Below, one piece after another: positions 19,493-28,113 of a stretch of DNA of 64,000 bases. The notes under the pieces were generated by a model. The model was not told the origin of the DNA, did no database searches, and worked only from the letters and a program-made list of their open reading frames with translations. Both the position numbers and the translations under genes were made by a program. The stretch covers positions 3,968,001 to 4,032,000 of the forward strand of contig NZ_CP092362.2 of the NCBI RefSeq assembly GCF_022370635.2, written 5' to 3'. This DNA is from Mycolicibacterium crocinum. Lineage in GTDB: Bacteria; Actinomycetota; Actinomycetes; Mycobacteriales; Mycobacteriaceae. The stretch's first letter is position 1. The number at the start of each line of letters is the position of its first letter.

Positions 19493-20323
19493 CTAGTGCG
19501 GTGTGTACTCTCTCAGAACTTCATCAGAGAGCGCCCGCCAGACCGGTTTGGCCCACTCGTCGAAATCCCGGTCCGTGAGCACTACCAGCGACAACGCCAG
19601 TTCCGGCTCGACCCAGATGAACGTGCCGGTCTGGCCGAAGTGACCGAAGGTCCGCGGCGAGTTCGACGAGCCCGTCCAATGTGGTGATTTGTTGTCGCGA
19701 ATCTCGAAGCCCAGACCCCAATCGTTGGGCCGCTGCACCCCGAAACCGGGCAACACCCCGGTCAGACCCGGAAACTGCACGCTGATCGCCTGCTCGTGCA
19801 ACTGAGCTGACACCGTCGTCGGCGCCAGCAGGTCCGCGGCGAACGCCACCAGATCGGCGACCGTGGAGACGCCGCCGTAGCCGGCCGCCTCCGCGCCGCC
19901 GTCCAACTCCGACGCGGCCATCCCCAGGGGTTCGAACACCGCCTCGGCCAGATACCGACCGAATTCGATCCCGGACTCGGCTTCGATCGTCTCGGCCAGC
20001 ACCTGGAAGCCGTAGTTCGAATAGACCCGCCGTTTGCCGGGCTCGGCCATCACCTCCGCCGAGTGCATCGAGAGCCCCGAGGCGTGCGACAGCAGATGCC
20101 GGACCGTGCTGCCCGGCGGACCCGCGGGGGTGTCCAACTCCACGACGCCCTCTTCGATCGCCACCTGTGCGGCGCGCGCCGCGAGCGGTTTGGTCACCGA
20201 TGCGAGCCGGAATCGGCGAGCAGTGTCGCCGTACTCGGCCAGGACCCCGGCGCTGCCCACCACCGCGGCGGCGGCGGCCGGGCACGGCCAGTCGGCGATC
20301 GAGTCGAGTGGCGTGGCCATCAA
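19493..20323 (-). CDS. Serine hydrolase of the beta-lactamase/class C (PBP-like) family
   Basis: This 276-residue protein has the three family motifs: the nucleophile Ser42 with Lys45 in ASVTK, Tyr101-x-Asn103 in YSNYG, and HFG at residues 228-230 in place of KTG. No signal peptide is obvious, so it is probably a cytoplasmic esterase/peptidase-like enzyme. Equivalent to Rv2257c by order. Substrate unknown. It is separated by 7 nt from the upstream TPR gene on the same strand. Confidence 0.88.
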   Translation of the reverse strand: MMATPLDSIADWPCPAAAAAVVGSAGVLAEYGDTARRFRLASVTKPLAARAAQVAIEEGVVELDTPAGPPGSTVRHLLSHASGLSMHSAEVMAEPGKRRVYSNYGFQVLAETIEAESGIEFGRYLAEAVFEPLGMAASELDGGAEAAGYGGVSTVADLVAFAADLLAPTTVSAQLHEQAISVQFPGLTGVLPGFGVQRPNDWGLGFEIRDNKSPHWTGSSNSPRTFGHFGQTGTFIWVEPELALSLVVLTDRDFDEWAKPVWRALSDEVLREYTPH

Positions 20324-20330
20324 GATCAGG

Positions 20331-21287
20331 CTACGCGGGCGCCGTCAGCAGACCGGTGTAGGCCTGGTCGATCCAGTCGTGGACCTCGGCCACCGCAGAC
20401 GCCGACTCGCGCACCCGTGGCTCGCGCAGCGCCGCCCGCAACACTGTCAGCGCCTCGCGATACCGGCCACGGCGCACCAGCACCGCCCCACGCATCGCAG
20501 AATCCACGCCATCGGCAGACTCCAACGCGCGCAAGTAATCGTCGGCCTCATCGAGTTCGCCTGCAGCCAAAGCAATTTCGACCGCACCGCGCAGCAGCCG
20601 CGGCAGGTGGCGCGGGTCGGCCTCCTCGATCGCTGCCCGCGCCTCGGCCCGCGCGGTGTCCACATCGCCCAGCGCGCAGCGCAATAGCGCCGCACCGGGC
20701 TGCGGCACGACCCCCGATTCGCGGGCTCGGGCATACGCCGCGAACGCTCCGTCGACATCACCGCGACGACGCCGGAGTTCACCGAGCTGGTAGTACGCCT
20801 CGCCGGCGGCCGCCGGTGCTGCGCCAACCAACGTCATCGCACGCAGGACCGCGGAGCGTTCGGCCGCGAGATCCCTGTCGTCGCTCACTACGGCGACGAC
20901 CGTTTCCAGATAGGTCAGTCGAACGGAGGCGGGGCTGTCCGGCGCCTCGGCCAGCAGTCCGCGCGCCCGACTGATCCACGCCTGCCCGACGGATACCTCA
21001 CCCCGCGACAACCACGCCGACCCCAGTTCGACCGCCTTGCCCGCGGCCGCATTGGGATCGGTTCGCGCCAACCGGACGAAGACGAGTTCACCGACCCGCA
21101 TCGCCTCGCGTTGGTGGCCGAGCCGCAACGCAGATGTCGCCATCGCATCGAGATCGTCGAGCGCCAACGGACCCACGGCGCCGGCACGGGAGAACGCCGC
21201 ATAGCTGGTTTCGAAGTCGCCACGGCGGTAGGCGGCACGGGCCGTGATCAGCAGGTCGGCCTGGGTGTGAAGGATCGCGGTAAGCAA
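20331..21287 (-). CDS. TPR-like helical repeat protein
   Basis: About 318 residues, rich in Ala, Arg and Leu, with consecutive helix pairs such as ARAAYRRGDFETSYAAFSRAG and GELRRRRGDVDGAFAAYARAR, the tetratricopeptide pattern. No catalytic domain is seen, so a scaffold or regulatory role is likely. The start is uncertain: TTG 21287 or GTG 21320. A much longer open frame continues antisense through mscR and was not accepted. It is divergent from mscR. Confidence 0.75.
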   Translation of the reverse strand: MLTAILHTQADLLITARAAYRRGDFETSYAAFSRAGAVGPLALDDLDAMATSALRLGHQREAMRVGELVFVRLARTDPNAAAGKAVELGSAWLSRGEVSVGQAWISRARGLLAEAPDSPASVRLTYLETVVAVVSDDRDLAAERSAVLRAMTLVGAAPAAAGEAYYQLGELRRRRGDVDGAFAAYARARESGVVPQPGAALLRCALGDVDTARAEARAAIEEADPRHLPRLLRGAVEIALAAGELDEADDYLRALESADGVDSAMRGAVLVRRGRYREALTVLRAALREPRVRESASAVAEVHDWIDQAYTGLLTAPA

Positions 21288-21356
21288 GTCTTCACCGTAT
21301 CGCCCGAGCGGGACACGCACGGCGCATTCGGCATCCACCGCGCTAGTGTTTGGCCC

Positions 21357-22442
21357 ATGAGCCAGACAGTGCGTGGTGTGATCTCGCGATCCAAGAAACA
21401 GCCCGTCGAGTTGGTCGACATCGTGATCCCCGACCCCGGCCCGGGTGAGGTGGTTGTCGACATCATCGCCTGCGGGGTGTGCCACACCGATCTGACCTAC
21501 CGCGAAGGCGGTATCAACGACGAGTACCCCTTCCTGCTCGGCCACGAAGCCGCCGGCACCGTCGAGGCGATCGGAGAGGGCGTCACCAACGTCGAACCCG
21601 GTGACTTCGTCATCCTCAACTGGCGTGCGGTATGCGGGCAATGCCGCGCGTGCAAACGCGGCCGCCCGCACCTGTGCTTCAACACCCACAACGCCGCCCA
21701 GAAGATGACCCTGACCGACGGCACCGAACTGACCCCCGCCTTGGGCATCGGCGCCTTCGCCGACAAGACCCTGGTCCACGAAGGCCAAGCCACCTTGGTC
21801 GATCCCGAAGCCGACCCCGCTGTCGCCGGCCTGCTGGGCTGCGGGGTGATGGCCGGCTTGGGTGCCGCGATCAACACCGGTGCGGTCACCCGCGACGACA
21901 CCGTGGCCGTCATCGGGTGCGGCGGCGTCGGTGACGCCGCGATCGCCGGCGCCGCGCTGGTCGGTGCGAAGAAGATCATCGCGATCGACATGGACAACAA
22001 GAAATTGCAGTGGGCGCGCGAGTTCGGCGCCACCCACACCATCAATGCCAAGGAGCTCGATGTCGTCGAGACCTTGCAAGACCTGACCGACGGGTTCGGT
22101 GCCGATGTCGTGATCGACGCGGTCGGTCGCCCGGAGACCTGGAAGCAGGCCTTCTACGGCCGCGACCTCGCCGGAACCGTTGTCCTGGTGGGTGTTCCGA
22201 CCCCCGATATGACACTCGAGATGCCGCTGGTCGACTTCTTTTCTCGCGGCGGATCTTTGAAGTCCTCCTGGTATGGCGACTGCCTGCCCGAACGCGACTT
22301 CCCCACCCTGATCAGCCTCTACCGCCAAGGCCGGCTTCCCCTAGAGAAGTTCGTCTCCGAACGCATCAGCCTCGATGCCATCGAAGACGCCTTCCACAAG
22401 ATGCACGCCGGTGAAGTGCTGCGCTCGGTGGTCGTGCTGTGA
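21357..22442 (+). CDS. mscR: S-nitrosomycothiol reductase / mycothiol-dependent formaldehyde dehydrogenase
   Basis: This 361-residue zinc alcohol dehydrogenase is the size and position of Rv2259 (MscR). The catalytic zinc ligands are Cys42 (GVCHTDL) and His63-Glu64 (GHEAAG), and the structural zinc lobe is Cys93, Cys96, Cys99 and Cys107 (CGQCRACKRGRPHLC). It detoxifies formaldehyde and nitric-oxide adducts of mycothiol. ATG 21357 begins MSQTVRGVISR. The stop overlaps the MBL hydrolase start (GTGA), so the two are coupled, as in M. tuberculosis. Confidence 0.95.
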   Translation: MSQTVRGVISRSKKQPVELVDIVIPDPGPGEVVVDIIACGVCHTDLTYREGGINDEYPFLLGHEAAGTVEAIGEGVTNVEPGDFVILNWRAVCGQCRACKRGRPHLCFNTHNAAQKMTLTDGTELTPALGIGAFADKTLVHEGQATLVDPEADPAVAGLLGCGVMAGLGAAINTGAVTRDDTVAVIGCGGVGDAAIAGAALVGAKKIIAIDMDNKKLQWAREFGATHTINAKELDVVETLQDLTDGFGADVVIDAVGRPETWKQAFYGRDLAGTVVLVGVPTPDMTLEMPLVDFFSRGGSLKSSWYGDCLPERDFPTLISLYRQGRLPLEKFVSERISLDAIEDAFHKMHAGEVLRSVVVL

Positions 22443-23062
22443 GCGGCATCGAGCGGGTCGTCACCCACGGCACCTTCGAACTCGACGGCGGCAGTTGGGA
22501 AGTCGACAACAACATCTGGATCGTCGGTGACGAGTCCGAGGTGATCGTCATCGACGCCGCTCACAACGCCAAGGCCATCGAGGATGCCGTCGGCAACCGG
22601 CACGTCGTCGCGGTGGTGTGCACTCACGGCCACAACGACCACATCACCGTCGCGCCGCAACTGTCCGCCGATCTCGACGCGCCGGTGCTACTGAATCCGG
22701 CCGACGACATGCTGTGGCGAATGACGCACGGCGACAAGCAGTTCGCCACCATCGAAGACGGCCAGGTGCTCAAGGCCGACGGCATCGAGCTGCATGCGAT
22801 CGCCACCCCCGGACACTCCCCCGGCTCGACCTGCCTGTACGCACCGGCACTCGGTGCGGTGTTCTCCGGCGACACCCTGTTCCAGGGCGGCCCCGGCGCG
22901 ACCGGCCGGTCATTCTCCGACTTCCCGACCATCCTCGGGTCGATCAAGGACAAACTCGGCAAGCTGCCCGCCGACACCGTCGTCTACACCGGCCACGGCG
23001 ACACCACCCGCATCGGCGACGAGTTGGTGAACTACGACGAGTGGGTTGCCAAGGGCAGCTAG
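22439..23062 (+). CDS. MBL-fold metallo-hydrolase coupled to MscR
   Basis: This 207-residue metallo-beta-lactamase-fold protein has the zinc motif His63-x-His65-x-Asp67-His68 (THGHNDH), then TPGHSPGS and SGDTLF. It corresponds to Rv2260. Translational coupling to mscR suggests that it hydrolyses the thioester (for example S-formyl-mycothiol) made by MscR; this is an inference from context. GTG 22439 overlaps the mscR stop. Confidence 0.9.
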   Translation: MSGIERVVTHGTFELDGGSWEVDNNIWIVGDESEVIVIDAAHNAKAIEDAVGNRHVVAVVCTHGHNDHITVAPQLSADLDAPVLLNPADDMLWRMTHGDKQFATIEDGQVLKADGIELHAIATPGHSPGSTCLYAPALGAVFSGDTLFQGGPGATGRSFSDFPTILGSIKDKLGKLPADTVVYTGHGDTTRIGDELVNYDEWVAKGS

Positions 23063-23391
23063 CTCTGCGACTGAGTTCCCGAGGCCCAGCGCTCGGACCA
23101 GCTTTGGAGACTGTTGAGAGTCTTCATGAGGCTATGACCACTGTCGGTCAGGCGATAACCGCCGTCGTCGTGCACGACGGTTCCAAGCTCGCGTAAGTCC
23201 TTCAGGCGCGCGTTGAGCGAGCCCGGATTGGTTTCACAGGCTTCCTGAAGCGCGCGGAAATTCAACGGTCCGTCGCGCAGTTCCCACAACACCCGAAGCG
23301 CGCCGCGCCGCCCGAGCACATCGAGAACGACCATGATCGGACGCCCGCTCGACGAGCCACGTACCGGCCGGCCAACCTTCGGAACATTCAT
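23059..23391 (-). CDS. HxlR-like winged-helix regulator
   Basis: This 110-residue protein has one winged helix (LGRRGALRVLWELRDGPLNFRALQEAC ... LNARLKDLRELG ... GYRLTDSG), the HxlR/MarR-like layout, but lacks the usual N-terminal cysteine. It converges on the MBL gene with a 4-nt overlap and is divergent from the AhpD-like gene across 39 bp, so it likely controls that gene. Confidence 0.83.
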   Translation of the reverse strand: MNVPKVGRPVRGSSSGRPIMVVLDVLGRRGALRVLWELRDGPLNFRALQEACETNPGSLNARLKDLRELGTVVHDDGGYRLTDSGHSLMKTLNSLQSWSERWASGTQSQS

Positions 23392-23430
23392 GCTTTACAT
23401 TTTGTAGCACACGTGGGTATCGTCGCAACC
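23392..23430. promoter_or_regulatory. Divergent promoter/operator between HxlR-like and AhpD-like genes
   Basis: A 39-bp gap containing the small dyad TACA-TTT-TGTA (within CTTTACATTTTGTAGC). It is AT-rich compared with its surroundings, consistent with promoters for both genes. The regulator beside it is the natural candidate to bind here. Confidence 0.4.
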
Positions 23431-24036
23431 ATGACACGCTATAAGAATCATAGCGAAGCCCGGGTGGCGCCGGCCGCCTCTCCGCTTCCCGCGGACATCC
23501 AAGGCAGCATCGACGCAGTGATGCGAGGCGGTGAACCGCTGATTCTCTTCACCACGCTGGCCCGCGATCGTCGGCTGTTCTTCAAGCTCTTCAGCGCGGG
23601 ACTTCTCGACCGGGGACACCTGAGCATCCGGCAGCGCGAGATCGTCATCGACCGCACAACCGCATTGTGCAATGCCGAATACGAATGGGGTGTGCATGTA
23701 GCGGCGTATGCCGCCAAGGCAGGGCTCGATGCGCCGCAGATCGCATCACTCGTGGAAGGCGTTGCAGACGAGGAACATTGGTCCGACGGGGACCGAGTCC
23801 TCATCCGGCTCTGCGACAGCTTGCATCGGTCCTGCAGTGTCGATGACGAACTGTGGGAGAGCCTCACCCGATATCACTCGGACGAGGCGATCATCGAATT
23901 GCTCATGCTTGCCGGCTACTACCGCATGATCAGCTACCTCGTCAACGGACTTCGACTACCGCTCGAACCGAACGCACCGCGCTTTGCGGACATCCATGGA
24001 CTCGGCCAGCAATTCCGCTTGCCGGCAGGAGAATAG
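23431..24036 (+). CDS. Carboxymuconolactone decarboxylase / AhpD-like family protein
   Basis: This 201-residue all-helical protein has the CMD-family core RTTALCNAEYEWGVHV (Cys80, Glu83 or Glu85, His89). The second cysteine of a true AhpD CxxC pair is missing, so it is probably not a peroxidase partner but a hydrolase/decarboxylase-like member. The ATG at 23431 (MTRYKNH) is preferred to an in-frame GTG at 23413. The tautomerase gene follows after 14 bp; both belong to the aromatic or muconate-type small-molecule chemistry families. Confidence 0.85.
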   Translation: MTRYKNHSEARVAPAASPLPADIQGSIDAVMRGGEPLILFTTLARDRRLFFKLFSAGLLDRGHLSIRQREIVIDRTTALCNAEYEWGVHVAAYAAKAGLDAPQIASLVEGVADEEHWSDGDRVLIRLCDSLHRSCSVDDELWESLTRYHSDEAIIELLMLAGYYRMISYLVNGLRLPLEPNAPRFADIHGLGQQFRLPAGE

Positions 24037-24050
24037 AAAAGGAGAAGGCG

Positions 24051-24278
24051 ATGCCATTCGTCAACGTGAAGGTCATCGAGGGAGTGTTCTCGGCGGCACA
24101 GAAGCAGGAGATCATCCAGAAGGTCACCGACGCCATGGTCGACATCGAGGGCGAGAACATGCGACCCGTCACCTGGGTGGTGGTCGAGGAGGTTAGCAGC
24201 GGCGACTGGGGCGTGGGCGGTCATCCGCTGCATACCGCCGACGTTAAAGCAATGGCCGCCCAGCCCGTCAGCCGTTAG
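24051..24278 (+). CDS. 4-oxalocrotonate tautomerase-family protein
   Basis: This 75-residue protein begins MPFVNVKVIEGVFS, with the catalytic N-terminal Pro expected after Met removal. Such enzymes tautomerise enol/keto acids in aromatic catabolism. A good GGAGAAGG Shine-Dalgarno sits 4 nt before ATG 24051. It is co-directional with the AhpD-like gene, and the 3' end overlaps the convergent dehydrogenase by 4 nt. Confidence 0.88.
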   Translation: MPFVNVKVIEGVFSAAQKQEIIQKVTDAMVDIEGENMRPVTWVVVEEVSSGDWGVGGHPLHTADVKAMAAQPVSR

Positions 24279-25423
24279 GGCGTAATCACCGAACTGCTGG
24301 GATCGACCAGGATTTTCGCGTGCACTTCTGGATCACCCAGGGCGTCGAAGGCGGCCGCGACACCGTCGAGGCCGACCTTCCCCGTCACCAACGCGGACGC
24401 GTCGAGCTTGCCGTCGGCCAGCATGTGCAGGGTGTCGCGGAATTCCAGTGGCGTGTAGGCGAATACGAATCGCAGGTCGATCTCTTTGACGTTGGCCATC
24501 GACGGCCGTATCCGGTCTGCACCCATGCACACCCCGGCGACGACCACACGTGAGTTCAGCGACGCCGCACCGATGATCCCGTCCAGCACGCCGGGCACCC
24601 CGACACATTCAAAGATCACCGGCCGCTTGGGCGCTACCGCGCCCAGAGCGTCGGCGACGCGATAGACGTGCTGCCATCCGGGAAGCTTCCGCAGTTTCTC
24701 CATCGCGCTCATACCGCCCTCGTAGAGGGCCGGCGCGTCGAGCGGCTTGGACGCCTGTTCGTAAGGCGAATCCACCTTCGGATCGACGACGATGTGGGCG
24801 CCGCACCGCGCTGCCAGCGCTCGCCGAGCCGGCGAGAAGTCACTGGCGACGATGGTGGCCACTCCCAACGTTTTCAGCTGGCAGATGATCCCCAAACCGA
24901 CTGGCCCGCAACCGATCACGATGGCCGTGTCGCCCTTCTTGATCTCACTGCGCCGCACTGCGTGCAGTGCGACCGCCATCGGCTCAGTGAGCGCGGCGAC
25001 GTCCAGCGACAGCCCGTTGGGCACGGCGAACGTCATGGCAGCCTGAACCAGGACCTGCTCGGCGTACCCGCCCGGAGCAAGCGGAGACAGCCCGGTCAAG
25101 TGCACACCGCCGTGACCGCGCACCAGCGGGAAGGACACCACCCGCGTGCCGACCCTGAAGCCCTTCGGTGTCTTGCGGCCGCGTTCGGCGACCTCCCCGG
25201 AGAACTCGTGACCCATCACCACGGGGGTGTCGCTGCGCATGAAGTCGCGGTAGCCCATCTCTTCGGCGTTGCTGCGCACCTCGTCGGCATGGTCCTTGGC
25301 ATGCAGATCCGATCCGCAGATGCCACAGCTGGCAACATTGACCACCAGCTGACCGTCCGTGGGCTTCGGGGCGGGCATCTCGATCACCGACAACGTTCCG
25401 TGCACACAGCTGACAGCCTTCAC
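24275..25423 (-). CDS. Zinc-dependent medium-chain dehydrogenase
   Basis: This 382-residue alcohol dehydrogenase-like protein has the catalytic zinc signature CGICGSDLH (Cys36) and GHEFSGEV (His72), then a Rossmann segment VIGCGPVGLGI. The four-cysteine structural zinc lobe is absent. An insertion after residue 42 (AKDHADEVRSNAEEMGYRD) distinguishes it from standard ADHs and recurs in mycobacterial paralogues. Substrate unknown. Confidence 0.9.
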   Translation of the reverse strand: MKAVSCVHGTLSVIEMPAPKPTDGQLVVNVASCGICGSDLHAKDHADEVRSNAEEMGYRDFMRSDTPVVMGHEFSGEVAERGRKTPKGFRVGTRVVSFPLVRGHGGVHLTGLSPLAPGGYAEQVLVQAAMTFAVPNGLSLDVAALTEPMAVALHAVRRSEIKKGDTAIVIGCGPVGLGIICQLKTLGVATIVASDFSPARRALAARCGAHIVVDPKVDSPYEQASKPLDAPALYEGGMSAMEKLRKLPGWQHVYRVADALGAVAPKRPVIFECVGVPGVLDGIIGAASLNSRVVVAGVCMGADRIRPSMANVKEIDLRFVFAYTPLEFRDTLHMLADGKLDASALVTGKVGLDGVAAAFDALGDPEVHAKILVDPSSSVITP

Positions 25424-25434
25424 GGCGTTTCAGC

Positions 25435-26142
25435 CTACTCGCCCAGGATCCTGCGCTTCTCCGCGTCGAACTCGTCCTGTGTCAGCGCTCCCGAATCCCG
25501 CAGAGCGGCCAGGGTTTTCAGTTGCTCCAGCCGTACCCCCTGATCCGACGGCGTGTACTGGTGAGCCGGGGTGAACTGCTGAACCGTGGGCTGTTGCCTG
25601 CGCAGGATCAGCGATGCGATCAGGTCCAGCAGGCCCAGTCCGAAGATCCCCCCGAATACCCAGGGCAGATATCCTGCGCCGCTTTCCTTGCCGAACGCCA
25701 GCCGCGGATTGATGTAGCCGTTCACCTGCCCGTCGGTGCGAATCTGGTAGGTACCGGCAGCGGGGATTTCAGCGGTCCAGATCCGAATGTGCGTATCACT
25801 GTTGATCGTCGTCAGAGTGCCGTGGTTTTCGGTCAGCACCGGGTCGGCGACGCCCTCCGGCGGAACGATGTTCAACCGCAACGACGGCAATGGGAAACCG
25901 CTCGACGGCGACCCGGTGACCGAGGTGTGAAAGCTGATCTGCGCCGGGCCGGCCGGCAGCTGCACCTGAGCCGCACCGGGAATCGGGACCTCGCCGTAGG
26001 CGTCGAACTCGTCGAGCACGAACGCGTTGAGGACCATCACGATGATGAAACCGACACCACCGATCACCATCATCAAGATTCCCGAGAGCGTCAGGATGCG
26101 GGAGACAGTCTTGGTGGCGGCCATGGTGAGAAAGTGTGTCAC
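25435..26142 (-). CDS. Membrane protein with C-terminal SHOCT domain
   Basis: About 235 residues: an N-terminal transmembrane helix (ILTLSGILMMVIGGVGFIIVMVLNAF), an extracytoplasmic beta-rich domain, a second membrane segment (LPWVFGGIFGLGLLDLIASLIL) and a SHOCT tail (LEQLKTLAALRDSGALTQDEFDAEKRRIL). The GTG at 26142 overlaps the TetR stop (GTGA); the alternative ATG at 26124 gives MAATKTVSR. The SHOCT tail implies oligomerisation or attachment to partners. Co-transcribed with the TetR gene. Confidence 0.8.
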   Translation of the reverse strand: MTHFLTMAATKTVSRILTLSGILMMVIGGVGFIIVMVLNAFVLDEFDAYGEVPIPGAAQVQLPAGPAQISFHTSVTGSPSSGFPLPSLRLNIVPPEGVADPVLTENHGTLTTINSDTHIRIWTAEIPAAGTYQIRTDGQVNGYINPRLAFGKESGAGYLPWVFGGIFGLGLLDLIASLILRRQQPTVQQFTPAHQYTPSDQGVRLEQLKTLAALRDSGALTQDEFDAEKRRILGE

Positions 26143-26813
26143 GCCGGGCTCTGCGCCGCGGCTCCTATCAGCCAGGTCACCAGCCCCGTCCGCAAGCCCT
26201 CGACGAACCGGGTATGCGGGTCGGGAAAGCCGAGTTCGGAGATCACGTCGCGCATCGACTCGGTAGGCACCGAGAACGGGAACATGCCGGCGACGAGGCT
26301 CAACGTTCCCTCGCCGAAGAACGCCACGAACTCGTCCGGCAGCCACGGCAGCTGACGGGCGGCCAGCTCGGACACCGTTGCGATGCTCTGCATGACCCGA
26401 ACTTTGAAGTCACGGGCGAACTCACCCGAGATGTTGCGCTCCAGCACACCGGCCATCGCGCCCAGCAGCTCACACATCAATCGCCGCTCCACCAGCGTCT
26501 CGGTGACGACGCCGGCGAACCGAATCTCGGTCGCATAGCCGGGCTTTCGCGCGCGCGGCCGCCCCAGCCGTTGCTCGAGCTCCGCCACCCAGTCGCGGCA
26601 CTCCTCGTGGAGCACCTCGAGGAGGATCGCCTCTCGGGTGTCGAAGTAGCGCAGCACGTTGGACTTCGCCAGACCCACCCGCTCGCTGATGTCACGCAGC
26701 GTGACTCCGTCGACCCCTTTCTCAGACAGTGCCGCCCGCGCCGCGGTAAGGATCGCCGAGCGGCGGGCAGCCAACTGCTCGGGCCGCCTGGCGCGCTGGA
26801 ACGTCGAAGTCAC
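26139..26813 (-). CDS. TetR-family transcriptional regulator
   Basis: This 224-residue regulator has an N-terminal HTH (GVTLRDISERVGLAKSNVLRYFDTREAIL) and a TetR C-terminal domain. GTG 26813 (MTSTFQRARR) is the preferred start; a TTG at 26822 is possible. It is divergent from an SDR gene, and the gap holds two copies of a dyad spaced 22 bp apart, very probably its own operator. It is coupled to the SHOCT membrane protein gene. Confidence 0.9.
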   Translation of the reverse strand: MTSTFQRARRPEQLAARRSAILTAARAALSEKGVDGVTLRDISERVGLAKSNVLRYFDTREAILLEVLHEECRDWVAELEQRLGRPRARKPGYATEIRFAGVVTETLVERRLMCELLGAMAGVLERNISGEFARDFKVRVMQSIATVSELAARQLPWLPDEFVAFFGEGTLSLVAGMFPFSVPTESMRDVISELGFPDPHTRFVEGLRTGLVTWLIGAAAQSPA

Positions 26814-26828
26814 GGGCTTCAATTTAGC

Positions 26829-26863
26829 AGACCAGCGTTCTCTTGTTATCAGACCGTTGTTCT
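26829..26863. promoter_or_regulatory. Tandem TetR-type operator, two AGACC-NNN-GTTCT dyads 22 bp apart
   Basis: AGACCAGCGTTCT (26829-26841) and AGACCGTTGTTCT (26851-26863) share the pattern AGACCnnnGTTCT, an imperfect inverted repeat. The centres are 22 bp apart, about two helical turns, so two dimers could bind on the same face. The site lies between the divergent tetR and SDR starts. Confidence 0.7.
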
Positions 26864-26878
26864 GTTAACGTCGCCGGC

Positions 26879-27826
26879 ATGACTGATCTCGCCCTCACCG
26901 TCCCCGACCTCTCCGGGAAACTTGCCGTCGTCACCGGCTCCAACAGCGGACTGGGACTCGGGGTCACCAAGCGCTTCGCCGCCGCAGGAGCCGATGTGGT
27001 CATGGCGATCCGCAACCGCGCCAAGGGCGAAGCCGCGATCGCCGACATCCGCGCCGAGGTCCCCGACGCCAAACTGACCATCAAGAACCTCGACCTCTCC
27101 TCGCTGGCCAGTGTCGCCGCACTCGGTGCAGAACTGAACGCAGAAGGCCGCCCGATCGACATCCTGGTCAACAACGCCGGCGTGATGCAGCCTCCCGAGC
27201 GCGACACCACCGCCGACGGGGTCGAGCTGCAATTCGGCTGCAACCACCTCGGCCATTTCGCACTGACGGCCCACCTGCTGCCACTGCTGCGCGCCGCCGA
27301 CAATCCGCGCGTGGTGTCACTGAGCAGCCTGGCGGCCCGCTTTGGCCGGATCAACTTCGACGATCCCAATTTCGAGCGCAGCTATTCGGCCAACCTGTCC
27401 TACGGCCAGTCCAAGATCGCGACGCTGATTTTCGCGATCGAACTTGACCGGCTCAGCCGCCGACTCGGGTGGGGCCTGATGTCCAACGCCGCCCACCCAG
27501 GGTTGTGCAAGACCAACCTCCAGATCAGCGGACCGTCCCACGGTCGTGAGAAGCCGACCGCGTTGGCGCGCTTCTACCAGTTCAGCTGGCGCTACCTGCC
27601 TTTCATGTGGCAAGAGGTCGACGAGGGCATCATCCCCGTGCTGTACGCGGCCGTAGACCCGAAAGCCCGGGGAGCCGAGTTCTACGGCCCGCGCGGATTC
27701 CAGGAGCTGGCCGGTGGCGGCGTGGCCGAGGCGCAGATACCCGGCCGGGCTGCCAACGTGGCGGATTCCCGGCGCCTGTGGGAACTGTCCGAGAAGCTGA
27801 CTGGCGTGAGTTATCCGACGAACTAG
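26879..27826 (+). CDS. Short-chain dehydrogenase/reductase
   Basis: This 315-residue SDR has the cofactor motif TGSNSGLG (residues 20-27), NNAG (98-101), a catalytic Ser at 149/150 and Tyr175-x3-Lys179 (YGQSK). The length and the LGHFALT segment resemble retinol-dehydrogenase-like SDRs common in mycobacteria. It is probably under the adjacent TetR. Substrate unknown. Confidence 0.92.
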   Translation: MTDLALTVPDLSGKLAVVTGSNSGLGLGVTKRFAAAGADVVMAIRNRAKGEAAIADIRAEVPDAKLTIKNLDLSSLASVAALGAELNAEGRPIDILVNNAGVMQPPERDTTADGVELQFGCNHLGHFALTAHLLPLLRAADNPRVVSLSSLAARFGRINFDDPNFERSYSANLSYGQSKIATLIFAIELDRLSRRLGWGLMSNAAHPGLCKTNLQISGPSHGREKPTALARFYQFSWRYLPFMWQEVDEGIIPVLYAAVDPKARGAEFYGPRGFQELAGGGVAEAQIPGRAANVADSRRLWELSEKLTGVSYPTN

Positions 27827-27872
27827 GCGACAGCGACTAACGTCAACGCATCGACACAAGGGGGAGGTTGCG

Positions 27873-28112
27873 ATGTCCAGAGACGAAGTCGACAAGCCCG
27901 CCGGTGCTGCGGTGCGGCGGTTCGCTCTGCGCTACTGGCTGGCCATCACCCTGGTGGTTCTCGCAGCGATCTTCATCGCCCAGAACCGCGAGCGTCAGCG
28001 GGTGCACGTTCTGTGGATCACCGTCGAATCGCCGATGTGGCTGCTGTTGACCGCGATGGCGGTCGTGGGTCTCGTGGTCGGGCTGTTGCTGCACCGCCGC
28101 CGCAGGAGCTGA
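27873..28112 (+). CDS. LapA-domain small membrane protein
   Basis: This 79-residue protein has two transmembrane helices (WLAITLVVLAAIFIAQN and WLLLTAMAVVGLVVGLLLH) separated by NRERQRVHVLWITVESP, the LapA/DUF1049 pattern, and a basic C-terminus. A strong GGGGGAGG Shine-Dalgarno precedes ATG 27873. The methyltransferase gene starts 1 nt after its stop, so they are co-translated. LapA relates to lipopolysaccharide assembly in Gram-negatives; its role here is unknown. Confidence 0.85.
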   Translation: MSRDEVDKPAGAAVRRFALRYWLAITLVVLAAIFIAQNRERQRVHVLWITVESPMWLLLTAMAVVGLVVGLLLHRRRRS

Positions 28113-28113
28113 C

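Noticed and set aside
20331..22328. A 665-codon minus-strand open frame extending the TPR gene through mscR
   Set aside because: The upstream 350 codons are exactly antisense to conserved mscR; high GC leaves the opposite strand open. The TPR pattern starts only near 21287.
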